Assembly: GCA_009176605.1 (NCBI GenBank)
Contig: SEYY01025172.1
Coordinates: 12,501-41,944 of the forward strand
Direction of reading: 5' to 3'
Origin: Armadillidium nasatum
Lineage: Eukaryota; Arthropoda; Malacostraca; Isopoda; Armadillidiidae
DNA length: 29,444 nt
Under the pieces are notes generated by a model that had not been told where the DNA came from, ran no database searches, and was given only the letters and a program-made list of their open reading frames with translations. A program made the position numbers and the translations under genes. Positions 1-16,579 of the stretch are shown one piece after another. The first letter of the stretch is position 1, and every line of letters begins with the position of its first letter.

Positions 1-2
1 CT

Positions 3-2448
3 CCTTCTCCTTTCTCCGAAATCATCATATTAGGTGATTTCAATGTTCACCACCGCCAATGGCTTCCATCTAGTTCTCACGATCCAGCTGGTGAACTCGC
101 CTTCCAATTTTCTATCCAAAACAATCTTGAGCAGTTGGTGCATCTCCCTACCCGTATCCCTGATCGCCTTGGTGATGAACCCAACATACTTGATCTTTCC
201 CTAACTTTTTATCCTTCTCCTTACACTGTTAAACTCTTTCTTCCTCTGGGTTCATCCGATCACCTTCTTATCTCTGTATCTTGTCCTGTCTCGTCAAGTC
301 TTTCGCAAGAACGGCCCCCGCCTTCGGCGAGGAGACGTTTCTGGCATTTCGGTGCCACTAACTGGTCTGACTTGCGGTTGTACTTCTCTGATTTTCCATG
401 GAATGATTACTGTTTCCGTGGGAGGGGTCCCTCTGATTGTGAAGAGTGCATAACCGAGGTGATTCTCTCTGGCATGGAGGCGTACATTCCATATTCTTTC
501 CCTTATACTAAACCTAACAAACCTTGGTTAAACTCTGCTTGTTCTCGTGCTATCCGCCACAGGGATGCTGCTTTCAGAATTACCGTCGTCTTCAAACTCC
601 TGAAACTCATGCAACTTATATTTCATCCCGGAATCGTGCAAAATCTATTCTCCGTAATACTTAAAACTCCTTTCTCCGCTTAAAATGCAACAATCTTTCT
701 GGTTCTACTTCCTCACGCCCTTTCTGGCATTTTGCAAAAAAATGTCAACTCTAACTTTTCTTTTTCCTCTTTCCCTCCTCTAGTATCTTCTGACGGTACA
801 ACTGCCGTTTTGCCTTCCTCTAAAGCTGAACTCTTCGCTCAAACTTTTGCTTCCAATTTAAAATTAGACGATTCCGGAGCTGTTCCTTCTCCTTCAACCC
901 CCTCTAACTCATTTATGTCTAAAATTATAATTTCTTCTAAAGACATCACTTCTGCTCTCACTGAGCTTAACACTAAGAAGAAGTACGGTCCTGACGGTAT
1001 CCCTCCTGTGGTTCTCAAAACTTGTGCTTCTGAGCTTGCACCCTGCCTTGGTAAACTTTTTCGTCTATGTCTTTCTACTTCAACCTTCCCTTCTTGCTGG
1101 AAACGTGCACTCAATCAGCCTGTGACGAGGAAGGGGGAACCCTCTCAACCCTCTAACTATCGCCCCATTTCCTTAATCTCCGTTCTTTCTAAAGTTTTCG
1201 AATCTATCCTTAACAGGAAGATTTGGAAACATCTCAATTCTTCTAATCTTATCTCTGATCGCCAGTATGGCTTTCGTTAGAAACGCTCTACTGGTGATCT
1301 CCTTTCCCTTCTCTCTGACTCTTGGTCCTCCGCTCTTCGGCATTTCGGTGAATCATTTGCTGTTGCGCTAGACATATCGAAAGCTTTCGATAGAGTCTGG
1401 CACAAAGCTTTGATTTCCAAACTTCCCTCTTTCGGAATCTATCCTTCTCTCTGTGACCTTCTCTCTGATTTTCCTTTCCGGCCGTTCTATAGCAGCTGTT
1501 GTAGACGGCCACCATTCTTCCTTTAAATCTATTAATAGTGGTGTTCCTCAAGGATCTGTCCTATTCCCAACACTTTTTCTACTTTTCATTAATGACCTTC
1601 TCTCTGTTACTTCATCTCCTATCCACTTCCTATGCTGATGACTCCACCCTTCATTACTCTTTTCAATTTGAAAGGCGCCCCTCTCAACAACAGTTACTAG
1701 ATGCAAGGAGGGATGCTTTGGAGCAGCTGACCTCTGATCTATCTCGTATTTCTAATTGGGGCAGAGAGAACATGGTTGTTTTCAATGCCACCAAAACTCA
1801 ATTCCTCCATGTCACTACTCGACACAATCTTCCACAGAACTATGATATCTTCTTCGAAAACACTCAACTCAGACCTTCATCTGTTCTTAATATTCTCGGT
1901 GTTTCCTTTTCTCGTGATCTTTCTTGGAAAGATCACATTACCTCTCTTTCTAAACAAGCTTCTAAGAGGTTAGGTGTTCTGAGGCGCCTTCATCATTTCT
2001 TCACTCCAACTCAGTTGGTTGCTCTGTATAGGGGTGTTGTTTGCCCCTGTATGGAGTACGCTTCGCACATCTGGGGTGGTTCCACACATACAGCTCTTCT
2101 AGAGAAGGTGGGGTCTAGGGCATTTCGTCTCATCAAATCTCCTGCTCTTACTAACTCTCTTCAATCTCTTTCCGCCCGTCGAATTGTTGCGTCACTCTCT
2201 CTATACTATCGCTATTACAATGGACAATGCTCTTCTGAATTCTCTCGTCGCATACCTCCTCCACTGAGAAGGGCTCGTGCGACTCGACTTTCTACACAGT
2301 CTTATCCTTTCTCTGTCCAACTCAACCGCTATGCTCTGTCCTACATGTACTCTACCGGTAAAGTCTGGAACACACTCCCTTTATTTTTCCAACTTCCTAT
2401 GACTTACACACCTTCAAACGTCGTGTATCAGGTCACGTCGGCCTTTAA
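3..2448 (+). pseudogene. Endonuclease-reverse transcriptase polyprotein of TA-LINE copy 1, five lesions
   Basis: The family protein nicks target DNA with an APE-type endonuclease and copies the element RNA at the nick. The reading frame opens at base 3 with LGDFNVHH, then [19 protein letters not shown] and the catalytic-histidine motif GSSDHL, all endonuclease hallmarks. After the linker ([11 protein letters not shown]) the RT follows: YGPDGIP, NYRPISL, ALDISKAFD (motif A), SGVPQGSVL (motif B) and YADD (motif C, 1631-1642), then the thumb and C-terminus with CMEYASHIWGG, ending at a TAA at 2446-2448. Lesions judged against the other copies: a one-base loss near 577, one extra base in an A-rich run near 740, an in-frame TAG at 1279 (KK expected after GFR), an extra T near 1470 and an extra T near 1627. 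The motif residues themselves are intact. A small deletion near 2320 removes SDPR, seen in other copies. Confidence 0.9.
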
Positions 2449-2476
2449 TTTGACCATTCTTCCGCTTTCCCCTTAA

Positions 2477-2520
2477 CTCTGGTGGAATTTTAGTAGGCCT
2501 CTGGCCTTTGCCCACCAGAG
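2477..2520 (+). other. 3' terminal hairpin of TA-LINE copy 1
   Basis: CTCTGGTGG (2477-2485) pairs perfectly with CCACCAGAG (2512-2520). Inside lies a second small stem, AGGCC-TCT-GGCCT. The hairpin sits 12 bases before the (TA)n tract and recurs at the same place in three other copies. By analogy with other LINEs, such a 3' structure may be what the RT recognises; that role is inferred. Confidence 0.75.
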
Positions 2521-2528
2521 GTGATATA

Positions 2529-2848
<320 letters not shown>

Positions 2849-4240
2849 TGCGTTCGGAGTGATTGAGAATGGTGTTTGTGACTTGTGTTGTCGATGTTAA
2901 GTGTTTTGTGACATGTGTAATTGAGAAAAGTGTTTTGTTGTATGTGTTGCTGTTTGATGACTTTGCGGTTTGTGATGCTGTAGGTTAGTAAATTTTGTGC
3001 TTTGTATGCTTGGTTATGATGTTTTTTGTAAACTGAACTGTGCTGGTGAAATTTTGTGAATTTTTGTGTGTTGTGCGTTTGAAGCTTGGTGTTATTGTGA
3101 TTTGTCTTGATGGATCTGAGTGTTGTTGTGATTTATGTGCCTGAGCTTGGTGTTTTGTGATTGGTATAATGTTTTATGACTTGTTCTTGTGAAATTTTGG
3201 TGAATTTTGTGATTATGAGATTGAATTCAATGTTTTTGTGAATTTTGATGTCTGAGTTCTGTGAATTTTTACGTTTTGCGTACTTCAACCTGGTGTTTTT
3301 GTGGCCTGTGGTTGTGAATTTAAGTGAATTTGTGCTTTGTAGGTTTGAGTTTGGTGTTTTTTTGATATATAATGTTGGTGAAAAGCGAGTTTTTGTGTTA
3401 GGGCTGCATGAATCTGGTGTTTTTTATGTGTTCTATGATAATGAAATTGAATGAATTTTGGACTTTGCTTATTTGAGTTTGATTTTTATGACTTGTGTTG
3501 CTGAAATTAAGTGTTTTTTAGTGGATTGTACAATTGAGAATGGCTTTTTTGTGTCGTGTGTTGATGAAATTATTTTTTTATGATTTGTATGATTGATTTT
3601 GATGATTTTCTGGCTTGTGATGCTAAAGGATAGTAAATTTTGTTCTTTGTATGATTGATTATGGTGATTTGTGAACTGTGTTGATGAATTTATGTGATTT
3701 GGTTGTTTGAGCTTAATATTTTGTGGTGTAGCTTTGTTGAAATTAATTGATTTTTTGTTGACTGTACGATTGAAAATGATGTTTCTGCGGCTTGTGCTAT
3801 TGAAATTAAATGAGCTTTGCGTTTTGTGTACTTGAGAAAATATGTTTTTGTGGCTTGTGGCTGTGAAAATAAGTGAGGTTTGTGTTTTGTGTGTTTAAGA
3901 AATATGTTTTTGTGGTATGTGATCGTGAAGTTAAGTAAATTTTGTGCTTTGTATGATTGAGTTTTATGATTTTATGGATTGTACCTTTGAATTTGTTGCT
4001 TTTGTGAGATGTGGTTTTGAATTTAAATGAATTTTTTAGTTTGTGTGATTGATATTAATGTTTTTCTGTCTGTGCTTGATGTTGATAGGTAAATTTTGTG
4101 ATTTGTGATGATAGAGTTAAGTGAGTTATGTGGTTTACGTGCATGAGAATGATGATTTGTGATCTGCGGTTATGGAGATGAGTGAGTTTTGTGTCTATGT
4201 ATTTGGGTATGGTGACTTGTGCACTGTTATGTTAGAGATA
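2849..4240. repeat. Diverged ~62-bp tandem satellite, about 22 units
   Basis: The plus strand is T/G-rich and nearly free of C. Reading it in steps of about 62 bases lines up the same words: TTTTTGTGGCTTGTG, GAAATTAAGTGA, TTTTGTGCTTTGTATGATTG and AGTTTGATG. Unit starts at about 3233, 3296, 3357, 3420 and 3483 give spacings of 61-63. Units are strongly diverged and some carry indels. No ORF here looks coding. Confidence 0.75.
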
Positions 4241-4606
4241 GGTGCTTTTGTGTTTTTGTAGGTGTGAGTTTTTGTGCTTATGGGGTATGTGTTTTTGCAC
4301 TTTGTGTAGATATAATTGATGTGTTTGCGTATGTGTGTGCATGTGTGTGTGCGTGTGAGTGTTCGCACGCGTACTTATATGTGTGTTTATATGTGTGCGT
4401 GTGCGTGTGTGTATGTGTGCGTATATGTGTGTGTGTATGTGTGTGTGCATGTGCGTATATGTGTGTGTATGTGTGGCGTTTGTGTGATTGTGTGAACGAA
4501 TTTGGTGTTTTATCTGTTTTAGGGTCGTTACATGCCTTAGGTGATCTACGTGAACTAGGTGAAATAGGTCAAATAGGCAAAATAGGGTGTTTAGAATCTT
4601 AATTTA
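4241..4606. repeat. (TG)-rich alternating stretch and short tail repeat
   Basis: 4320-4480 is imperfect TG/TATG/CGTG alternation, a purine-pyrimidine tract that could adopt Z-DNA. It is followed at 4535-4590 by a short imperfect repeat around AGGTGAAATAGGTC and CAAAATAGGG. Long ORFs on either strand are products of the repeat (Cys/Val or His/Thr runs), not genes. Confidence 0.7.
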
Positions 4607-4834
4607 TACAAATTTTGTCTAAAAAAATTTTATTTTTGTTTTAATTTTTTATTTTGTATTATTTTTTATTTATTTTTATTTATTTCTTTTCTTTTAATTT
4701 ATTTTAAAATTTTTTATTTTTTATTTATTTTTTTTAAAAATTTTTTTTTATTTAAATTTTTTTTATATTTATTTTAAATTTTTTTATTTTAATTTTTTTA
4801 TTTATTTTTAATTTTTACTTTTATTTGTTTCTTC
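4607..4834. repeat. Right T-rich inverted arm of foldback element
   Basis: T-runs punctuated by A. The reverse complement matches the left arm at 2673-2848. The outer end TTTTTACTTTTATTTG lies next to the following (TA)n. Confidence 0.6.
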
Positions 4835-5115
<281 letters not shown>

Positions 5116-5116
5116 A

Positions 5117-6259
<1,143 letters not shown>

Positions 6260-6433
6260 TTTCTGGAGTGCATCTTCATAATTACAATTCAAGTATTTGC
6301 CGCGAATTGCCTTTCAAAGTATTGGAGAACTTTAAAATATGTTTCTTCGCAAAATCAGAGTCCGAATGGGATGTAGTTTTGTATAATATACATATGGTAT
6401 ATCTTTTTGACAGCGAAAACTTCATTGGCTTGG
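6260..6433 (+). CDS. Candidate internal exon of an unrecognised gene (part 1)
   Basis: A 174-base island between a TATACAG acceptor-like site and a strong donor GG|GTAAGT at 6434. In the single frame open across it, the translation contains [34 protein letters not shown] and [11 protein letters not shown], with protein-like composition quite unlike its surroundings. Both ends are phase 1: two bases complete the first codon and one G is left over. The next island at 16045 starts with the two bases needed to complete that codon. I do not recognise the family. It could instead be a remnant of a transposon gene. The polypyrimidine tract is replaced by (TA)n, which weakens the acceptor. Confidence 0.3.
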
Positions 6434-6449
6434 GTAAGTGTGACGCTAT

Positions 6450-6758
6450 TTCCTAAGCGTCGATAAGGAAAATAGTCGACAGGTCAAAGGGCCGACACTT
6501 TTGAAAAAAAAGTGTCGATCACTTTTCTTTTCAATTTGGCCAAATGTGAAAAAAAATGTGTATACTATTTGACCAACATCGTATTCTTTTTATATCGATA
6601 CAATCGATATGTAAGAATATTTTATTTTTAATTTTATTATTATAATAACTATTAATATATTTTTTAAATTTTTAATATATTATATTAGAAGGTGCATGGC
6701 ACACGAACATTTTTCTGTCGACTACTTTCCCTGTCGACGATTTGGGGTAATCCCGGTA
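6450..6758. mobile_element. MITE with ~30-bp imperfect terminal inverted repeats
   Basis: Left end (about 6452-6482) has CGTCGATAAGGAAAATAGTC then GACAG. The right end read on the minus strand (about 6713-6750) has CCAAATCGTCGACAGGGAAA then GTAGTCGACAG. The two align along about 30 bases. Each end also contains two GTCGA-type half-sites, so it folds on itself. Inside are a perfect stem (CGACACTTTT with AAAAGTGTCG, 6493-6516) and TATCGATACAATCGATA. No coding region, so it is non-autonomous. A solitary related end occurs at 13329-13361. Confidence 0.6.
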
Positions 6759-7009
6759 AGTGAAACTTAATGCATATATTCTATGGTTTGCTTTCACAGA
6801 TAAATTATGGGCCTAAAGGTTTTCTATAGTTAACAACAATTGTCATTCATTTTTAAAATTTTTATTTGATTTAAAAACACTTTTAAAAAGCGAACTAATA
6901 TATTGGATAATAACAGTTTTGCATTTCCTTATATTTAATAATGTTTATAGGTTTATAAGTGTATAGGACATGAGTATCATTTTATATCCTTTAGTAATGA
7001 GGTCATAAG
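6759..7009. other. AT-rich spacer, nothing recognised
   Basis: About 250 bases of unique-looking AT-rich sequence with no long ORF, no repeat match inside the window and no clear inverted repeat. Confidence 0.6.
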
Positions 7010-7367
<358 letters not shown>

Positions 7368-7372
7368 GTCTC

Positions 7373-7415
7373 CTCTGGTGGGCAAAGGCCGGAGGCCTAC
7401 CAAATTCCACCAGAG
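7373..7415 (-). other. 3' terminal hairpin of TA-LINE copy 2
   Basis: On the minus strand CTCTGGTGG (7415-7407) pairs with CCACCAGAG (7381-7373), with an inner stem AGGCC-TCC-GGCCT. It lies about eight bases from (TA)n, as in copy 1. Confidence 0.75.
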
Positions 7416-7440
7416 TTGGGGAACATTCAGAATCTTGTCA

Positions 7441-10378
7441 CTAATAGCCAACGATGCACGGTGTATAAAAGTGTGCAAGTCAAAGGAAGCTGGGAAAACA
7501 GATAAAGGGAGTGTGTTCCAGACTTACAAGTAGAGTACATGTAAGAGTGAGCATAGCGGTTAAGTCTGGAGTCGGAAAGTTGGACAGAGAAAGGATGAGA
7601 CTGTGTAGAAGACGTGTGGCACGAGCCCTTCTCAATGGAGGAGGTATGCGACGTGAGAGTTCAGAAGAGCAATGTCCGTTGTAATAGCGATAGTATAGAG
7701 AAAGTGATGCAACAATTCGACGGGAAGAAAGAGACTGGAGAGAGTTAGTAAGATCAGGAGAATTGATGAGACGAAAAGCCCTAGACTCCACTTTTTCGAG
7801 AATAGCTGTATGTGTGGAACCACCCCAGTTGTGAGAGGCATATTCCATACAGGGGCAAACAACACCCCTGTACAAAGCAAGCAACTGGGGTGGCGTAAAA
7901 AAAACACGAAGGCGCCTCAGAACACCCAACCACTTAGAAGCTTGTTTAGAATGAGAAATAATGAGATCCTTCCAAGAAAGATCACGAAAAAAAGAAACTC
8001 CAAGAATGTTAAGGACAGATAAAGGTTTGAGTCTAGTGTTTTCGAAGAAGATATCATAGTTGTGTGGAAGACTTTGTCGAGTAGAAAGATGGAGGAACTG
8101 AGTTTTTGAAGTATTTAAAACGACCATGTTTTCTTTGCCCCAATTTGAAATTCGAGAAAGATCAGAGGTCAGTTTCTCCAAGGCCATTCTTCTTGAATCT
8201 ATCAACTGCTGTTGGGAGGGACGTCTTTCATATTGAAAGGAGAAATGAAGGGTGGAGTCTTCGGCATAGGAGTACATAGGAGACGAAGTAATAGAGAGAA
8301 GGTAATTGATGAAAATTAGAAAGAGTTGGAGAAAAGACAGATCCTTGAGGAATACCACTATTTATAGATTTATAGGAAGAACGGTGGCCGCCTACAACAG
8401 CTGCTATAGAACGACCGGAAAGGAAATTAGAGAGAAGACCACAGAGATAAGGATAGATTCCGAAAGAAGGAAGTTTGGAAATCAAAGCTTTGTTCCAGGC
8501 ACTATCTAAAGCTTTCGATATTTCTAGTACCACAGCGAAAGATTCACCGAAACCCGAAGACCGGAGGACAAAGAGTCTGAAAGTAAGGAAAGAAGATCAC
8601 CAGTAGAACCTTCTTTACGAAAGCCATACTGGAGATCAGAGATAAGATTGGAAGATTTGAGATGATTCCAAATCTTCCTGTTAAGGATAGATTCGAAGAA
8701 CTTTAGAAAGAACGGAGGTTAAAGAATTAGGACGATAGTTAGAGGGCTGAGAGGGGTCCCCCTTCTTCGGCACAGGTTGAATGAGCGCACGTTTCCAGCA
8801 AGAAGGGAAGGTTGAAGTAGAAAGTTTACCAAGGCAGGGTGCAAGCTCAGAAGCACAAGTTTTGAGAACCGCAGGAGGAATACCATCAGGACCATACGCC
8901 TTCTTAGTGTTAAGCTCAGAGAGAGAGCAGAAATGACATTTTTAGAAGAAATTACAATTTTAGACACAAATGAGTTGGAGGGGTTGAAGGAGGAGGAATA
9001 GCTCCGGAATCGTCTAAGATAGAGTTAGAGGCAAAATATGAGTGAAGAGTTCAGCTTTAGTAGAATGTAAAATGGCAGTTGTGCCATCAGAAGAGACTAG
9101 AGGAGGGAAAGAGGAAGAAGCAAAGTTAGTTAACTTTTTTTGCAAAATGCCCGAATGGTTGAGAGGAAGAAGAGTCAGAGAGATTATTGCATTTGCGGTG
9201 GAGAAAAGAGTTTTTGGTATCTCGAGGAAGAGATTTTGCGCGATTCCGGGATGAAATATAAATTGAATGAGTTTCAGAAGTTTGAAGACGACATTAATCT
9301 CTGAAGGCAGCATCCTTATGGCGGATAGCGGGAGAACAAGTAGAGTTAAACCAAGGTTTGTTAGGTTTAGTAGAAGGGAAAGAATATAGAATGTACACCT
9401 CCATGCAAAAGAGAATCACCTCGGTTATGGGCTCAGCACTCCGAGGGACCCCTCACACGAAAGCAATAGTCATTCCATGTGAAATCAGAGAAGTACAACC
9501 GCAAGTCAGACCACTTAGTGCACCAAAAGGCCAGAAACGTCTCCTCGACGAAGGCGGGGGCCGTTCTTGCGGAATACGTGAAGAGACAGAACAAGATACG
9601 GAGATAAGAAGGTGATCGGATGAACCCAGAGGAGGAAAGAATTTAACAGTATAAGGAGAAGGACAAGAAGTAAGGAAAAGATCAAGATGTTGGGTTCATC
9701 ACCAAGATGGTCAGGGATACGGGTTGGGAGTTTCACCAACTGCTCAAGGTTGTTCTGGATAGAAAGTTGCTGGCGAGTTCACAGGCTGGATCATGAGAAC
9801 TAGAAGAAAGCCATTGGTGGTGGTGAACATTGAAATCACCTAAAACGATGATTTCTGAGATAGGAGAAGATGACAGAATATGCTCTATTTTGGAGTTTAA
9901 ATAGTCGAAGAATTTTTCATAGTCAGTAGAATTAGGAGATAAATATAGAGAACAAATAAATTTAGTTGTAGAATTGCAAGACAGCTTAAGCCATAAAGTA
10001 GAGAATTGAGGAGACTCTAAATTAGAGACACGAGAGCAAATAACAACATTGCGTACATATGCGCAACAATCGCCTTTGGCTGAAAATTGAGAATAGAGAC
10101 AGTAGGAAGTAACAGAAAAAGGTTTGCTTTCAGCACACTCAAGCACCTGAGTTTCGGTTAGAAACAAAAGATGAGGTTTAGAAGAAGTGAGATGGTGTTC
10201 GACAATGGGGAAATTAGGAAAAAACTGCGAATGTTGCAGAAATTAAAGGAAAAAGATCGTTCACCCCATCATCGGAGTCCGCCAACTCCCAAGTGATGAT
10301 GGGGTGAGGAAAAGATGAGGGGCATTCCTTGGATGCCGCCCCTCGAAGCATCTCCGGGGCAGCTCTGAGTTTCTCCAT
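7441..10378 (-). pseudogene. Endonuclease-reverse transcriptase of TA-LINE copy 2, frameshifted, catalytic Asp to Glu twice
   Basis: The start ATG (10378) gives MEKLRAAPEMLRGA, conserved in copy 5 and, with ATG changed, in copy 3. The endonuclease follows: KPHLLFLTETQ (catalytic Glu, near 10150-10185), [31 protein letters not shown] (near 9820-9850) and PLGSSDH. The RT carries LEISKALD where LDISKAFD is expected in motif A (near 8505-8535), SGIPQGSVF (motif B) and YAED where YADD is expected in motif C (8259-8270). The C-terminus has CMEYASHNWGG. Frame changes occur between the N-terminal part and the endonuclease, before PTRIPD, in the linker, near 8900, between motifs B and C and near 7600. 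The two acidic substitutions would impair the polymerase even if the frame were whole. Confidence 0.9.
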
Positions 10379-12097
<1,719 letters not shown>

Positions 12098-13328
12098 TAT
12101 TAAAAAAAAATATTTAACACGTTGAGTGCCATCTGACGCACCGGTGGTCATAAGGAGCAAAAAAAAAAAAAAAAAAAACTTCATCCGATTCTCCTGAAAA
12201 TTTCAATATAGATAGCTTTTTTCCCGACGAAAAAACTCCATTCCTAACGTTTTTACGAGAGATTAAAAGTTTAGAAGTTATTTTAGAAAATTTTAAGGAA
12301 TGTTTAAATCTACGTGAGGCCACATAAAAAATTTTTTGGTTTCAAATTTAGAGTGTGTGTTCCTAAGACTATTGGCTACAAAATTTATTATAAAGTTTTG
12401 CTGTCAGATGTACAGAAAAATTTTTATTACCCCAATACTGACCAACTATCGAAAGTCAAAAATTGTTAAAAAAAAAATTTCCAACTTTTTTAAAAAAAAT
12501 ATTTTTAAAAAAAAAACTACAATGATTAGATAGTTCAATTTTTGTGAGTTTATAGAGAATTGATAGGGCTAAAAATTCTTTTCAATATATTATTCGATTT
12601 GATTCGGTATTTTTGAGATATAGCTATTCAAATGAGGTCCATTTTTGTGCCAATTTTCAAAAATTTTAAACGTTTGAGAAACTATATCTTTCTTCAAACA
12701 AATATTATTTTATAATGTTATAAACGTAAGTTATAGACCTATCCCTCTTCTAAACAATATATAAAAATAAAAAAAATTGTTCGAGGCATTTTTTTTTAAA
12801 TAATTTTTTTCTCCGGAAAGGTATAATTTTTTTCAAAAAAAAATTTGAGTGCCTATTACTTTTTTTCTAGACGTGATATCAAAAATCTCTTTGTACAGCA
12901 TCCATAAATTGGGGCTAAGATTGTTCAGTTAAAATTTCAGGGCATGTGGACCAGTGGTTTGACCCCACTATTTTTTTTTTTTTAACTTTTGACCCCAAAT
13001 AACTTCTAAACGGTTAATCACTCGTAAAAACGTTAGAAATGGAAAAAAAGCTATATATACTGAAAATTTCAGCTCAATCGGTTAAAAAAAAAAAAATTTT
13101 AAAAATGGTGTTTTAAAAAATAAAAATAAAAAATAAAATTTAATAAAAATGTACGAAAAGTTTATAATTAAAAGGCATCGAGAGTAAGAAAATTTATGGC
13201 AGTGCTTATTAAGACACGAGTTCGTACGGATGTTGCAGTTTTAAGCACTTAAATATTTAAAAAACCGAACATGTCTACGGGGGGCTCTGCTCCCCGTACC
13301 CCCGATCCGTGAGTGATAATGATATTGT

Positions 13329-13361
13329 CAACTACTTTTCCTGTAGACGATTTGGGGTATT
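13329..13361 (+). repeat. Solitary end of the 6450-6758 MITE family
   Basis: GTCAACTACTTTTCCTGTAG followed by ACGATTTGGGGTA matches the right end of the MITE near 6716-6750. I see no partner inverted repeat within several hundred bases on either side, so this looks like a solo or deleted copy inside the 1.6-kb element. Confidence 0.55.
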
Positions 13362-13500
13362 TCCCATGTTTTCCAATTTCTAAAAAAATTTAAAAAAAGT
13401 GACATTGCCAGACATAAGATTCTTGCCAGGCTTATAAAAAGTAAAATTTACTTATATAAACTTTATTATTATAAGAATTTATTTTTTATTTCCCAATTTT

Positions 13501-14663
<1,163 letters not shown>

Positions 14664-14833
14664 CTAGCGGATCCATGTGTGGGTGCGGGTTGGTGGACCC
14701 TTGCTGGAGGTAGGACCCATGAGGGATGGTGGGTCCCTGTGTTGACGCGAATCCCTGAGGGAAGGTGGTGGATCCTTATGTTAAAGCGAATCCCAGAGGA
14801 ATGTGGTGGGGTGATCCCTGCGGGGGGCTACAT
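14664..14833. repeat. GC-rich minisatellite, about four units of 35-44 bp
   Basis: Units share the frame GAATCCCTGAGGGAAGGTGG, GTGGATCC, TTAAAGC or close variants: GACCCATGAGGGATGGTGGG (14721), GAATCCCTGAGGGAAGGTGG (14749) and GAATCCCAGAGGAATGTGGT (14788). It stands out by base composition from the AT-rich flanks. 14834-14930 is AT-rich spacer. Confidence 0.6.
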
Positions 14834-14925
14834 GTTTTAACAAGAGTTCAATAATTATTTTTCAATAATAATTTTATGAATTAATTTTTAATTAATTAAT
14901 AACTATTATTTTCTTCAAAAAAAAA

Positions 14926-15549
<624 letters not shown>

Positions 15550-15692
15550 CAATTAATTTAAAATTTATTTATGCTGGGGGTAGGGGGGCATAGATATAGA
15601 ATATTTATTTATTTCTTATTTTTTGTTTGGGGGGTACCCTGGAGCCTCTCTGGGTCTCCTCTGGGACCTCACCCATGATCGTCGATATAGCT
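15550..15692 (-). repeat. Dispersed GC-rich repeat, copy 2 (inverse of 7010-7090)
   Basis: On the minus strand: GCTATATCGACGATCATGGG, TGAGGTCCCAGAGGAGACCC, AGAGAGGCTCCAGGGTACCC, then AT-rich sequence and a GGGGGTAGGGGGG patch. It matches the copy at 7010 over about 55 bases. Confidence 0.6.
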
Positions 15693-16044
15693 TCCCTTAC
15701 TGCTGTCATATTTTCCCCCTACGATCATATTTATAGACATAACAGCCACAATATAAAGTCTGTTGTTTATCAGAGTCATCAAACATATGTTCAATAACTT
15801 CAAGAAAGGACTACAGAAGAAAGCAGGTACAATACTAATGAGATGCCCCAATATGCTCTTGAAGTATGCGTCGTCAGAAATGACCGCTGCTCACAAGCCG
15901 AAAGCGAACGAATCAGACAACGACGGACGATTAATAAAATATACATTCAAAATCTAGAAATTATACAAAAAATACAGAGTATAAAAGGTCTTAAAAAATA
16001 TTCTATGTAATTCTTCTAATAAAACATTTTCCTTTTTATTTTAG
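15693..16044 (+). other. Spacer with an unassigned open frame (15763-15957) and an AATAAA-like site
   Basis: A plus-strand frame starting at a TTG reads about 64 codons to a TAG, with words such as KHMFNNFKKGLQKKAG and ANESDNDGRLIKYTFKI. Its composition is more protein-like than the surroundings. There is no ATG near the frame start, the stop upstream is close, and I recognise no family. It could be the end of a decayed transposon gene. AATAAAA occurs at 16017. The pyrimidine-rich TTTTCCTTTTTATTTTAG at 16027-16044 reads as a splice acceptor for the next island. Confidence 0.25.
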
Positions 16045-16163
16045 TTCAAGACATGAATTCACTAATTCTTAAAGTTAAGGGAAACATCACTAAGTACCTA
16101 AAAAAAACTAAATTCAATGTGTGGAAAAAAATTTGCCTTCTGAAGAACAAAAATACATCAGAT
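16045..16163 (+). CDS. Candidate internal exon of an unrecognised gene (part 2)
   Basis: A 119-base island between a good acceptor (polypyrimidine tract, TTTTAG at 16044) and a consensus donor GAT|GTAAGT at 16164. The frame used begins with two bases of a split codon, then reads [23 protein letters not shown] and [16 protein letters not shown], ending exactly on a codon. It is lysine-rich. Its entry phase fits the exit of the 6260-6433 island, and its exit phase (0) fits the only frame open in the island at 23148. The downstream intron would start with (TA)n. Family unknown. It could be chance or part of a transposon gene. Confidence 0.35.
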
Positions 16164-16167
16164 GTAA

Positions 16168-16501
<334 letters not shown>

Positions 16502-16507
16502 TCAATA

Positions 16508-16550
16508 TCTGGTGGGCAATTGCCAGAGACCTACTAAAATTCCACCAGAG
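16508..16550 (-). other. 3' terminal hairpin of TA-LINE copy 3 (degraded)
   Basis: On the minus strand CCACCAGA-type and TCTGGTGG-type arms still pair over eight bases (16543-16550 with 16508-16515), but the inner stem has decayed (AGGTCTCTGGCAA). It is the most eroded of the four 3' ends. Confidence 0.65.
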
Positions 16551-16579
16551 TTAGAAGGAAAGACTGGATCCTGGTCAAA

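Noticed and set aside
839..1114. ORFs antisense to the LINE reverse transcriptases (also 7810-8022, 9042-9254, 17934-18209 and 27708-27890)
   Set aside because: Shadow frames of conserved RT coding sequence. They recur only because the sense strand is conserved.
3245..3454. 69-codon ORF in the T/G-rich array
   Set aside because: It crosses several ~62-bp satellite units, and neighbouring units do not keep the frame.
4219..4602. 127-codon Cys/Val-rich ORF and its His/Thr-rich antisense partner
   Set aside because: Both are products of TG-alternating DNA. Composition follows the repeat and there is no domain.
12110..12150. piggyBac-type end because of GTTGAGTGCC and TGACGCACCGGTGG
   Set aside because: The motif is suggestive, but it is internal to another element, has no partner end or TTAA, and no transposase is present.
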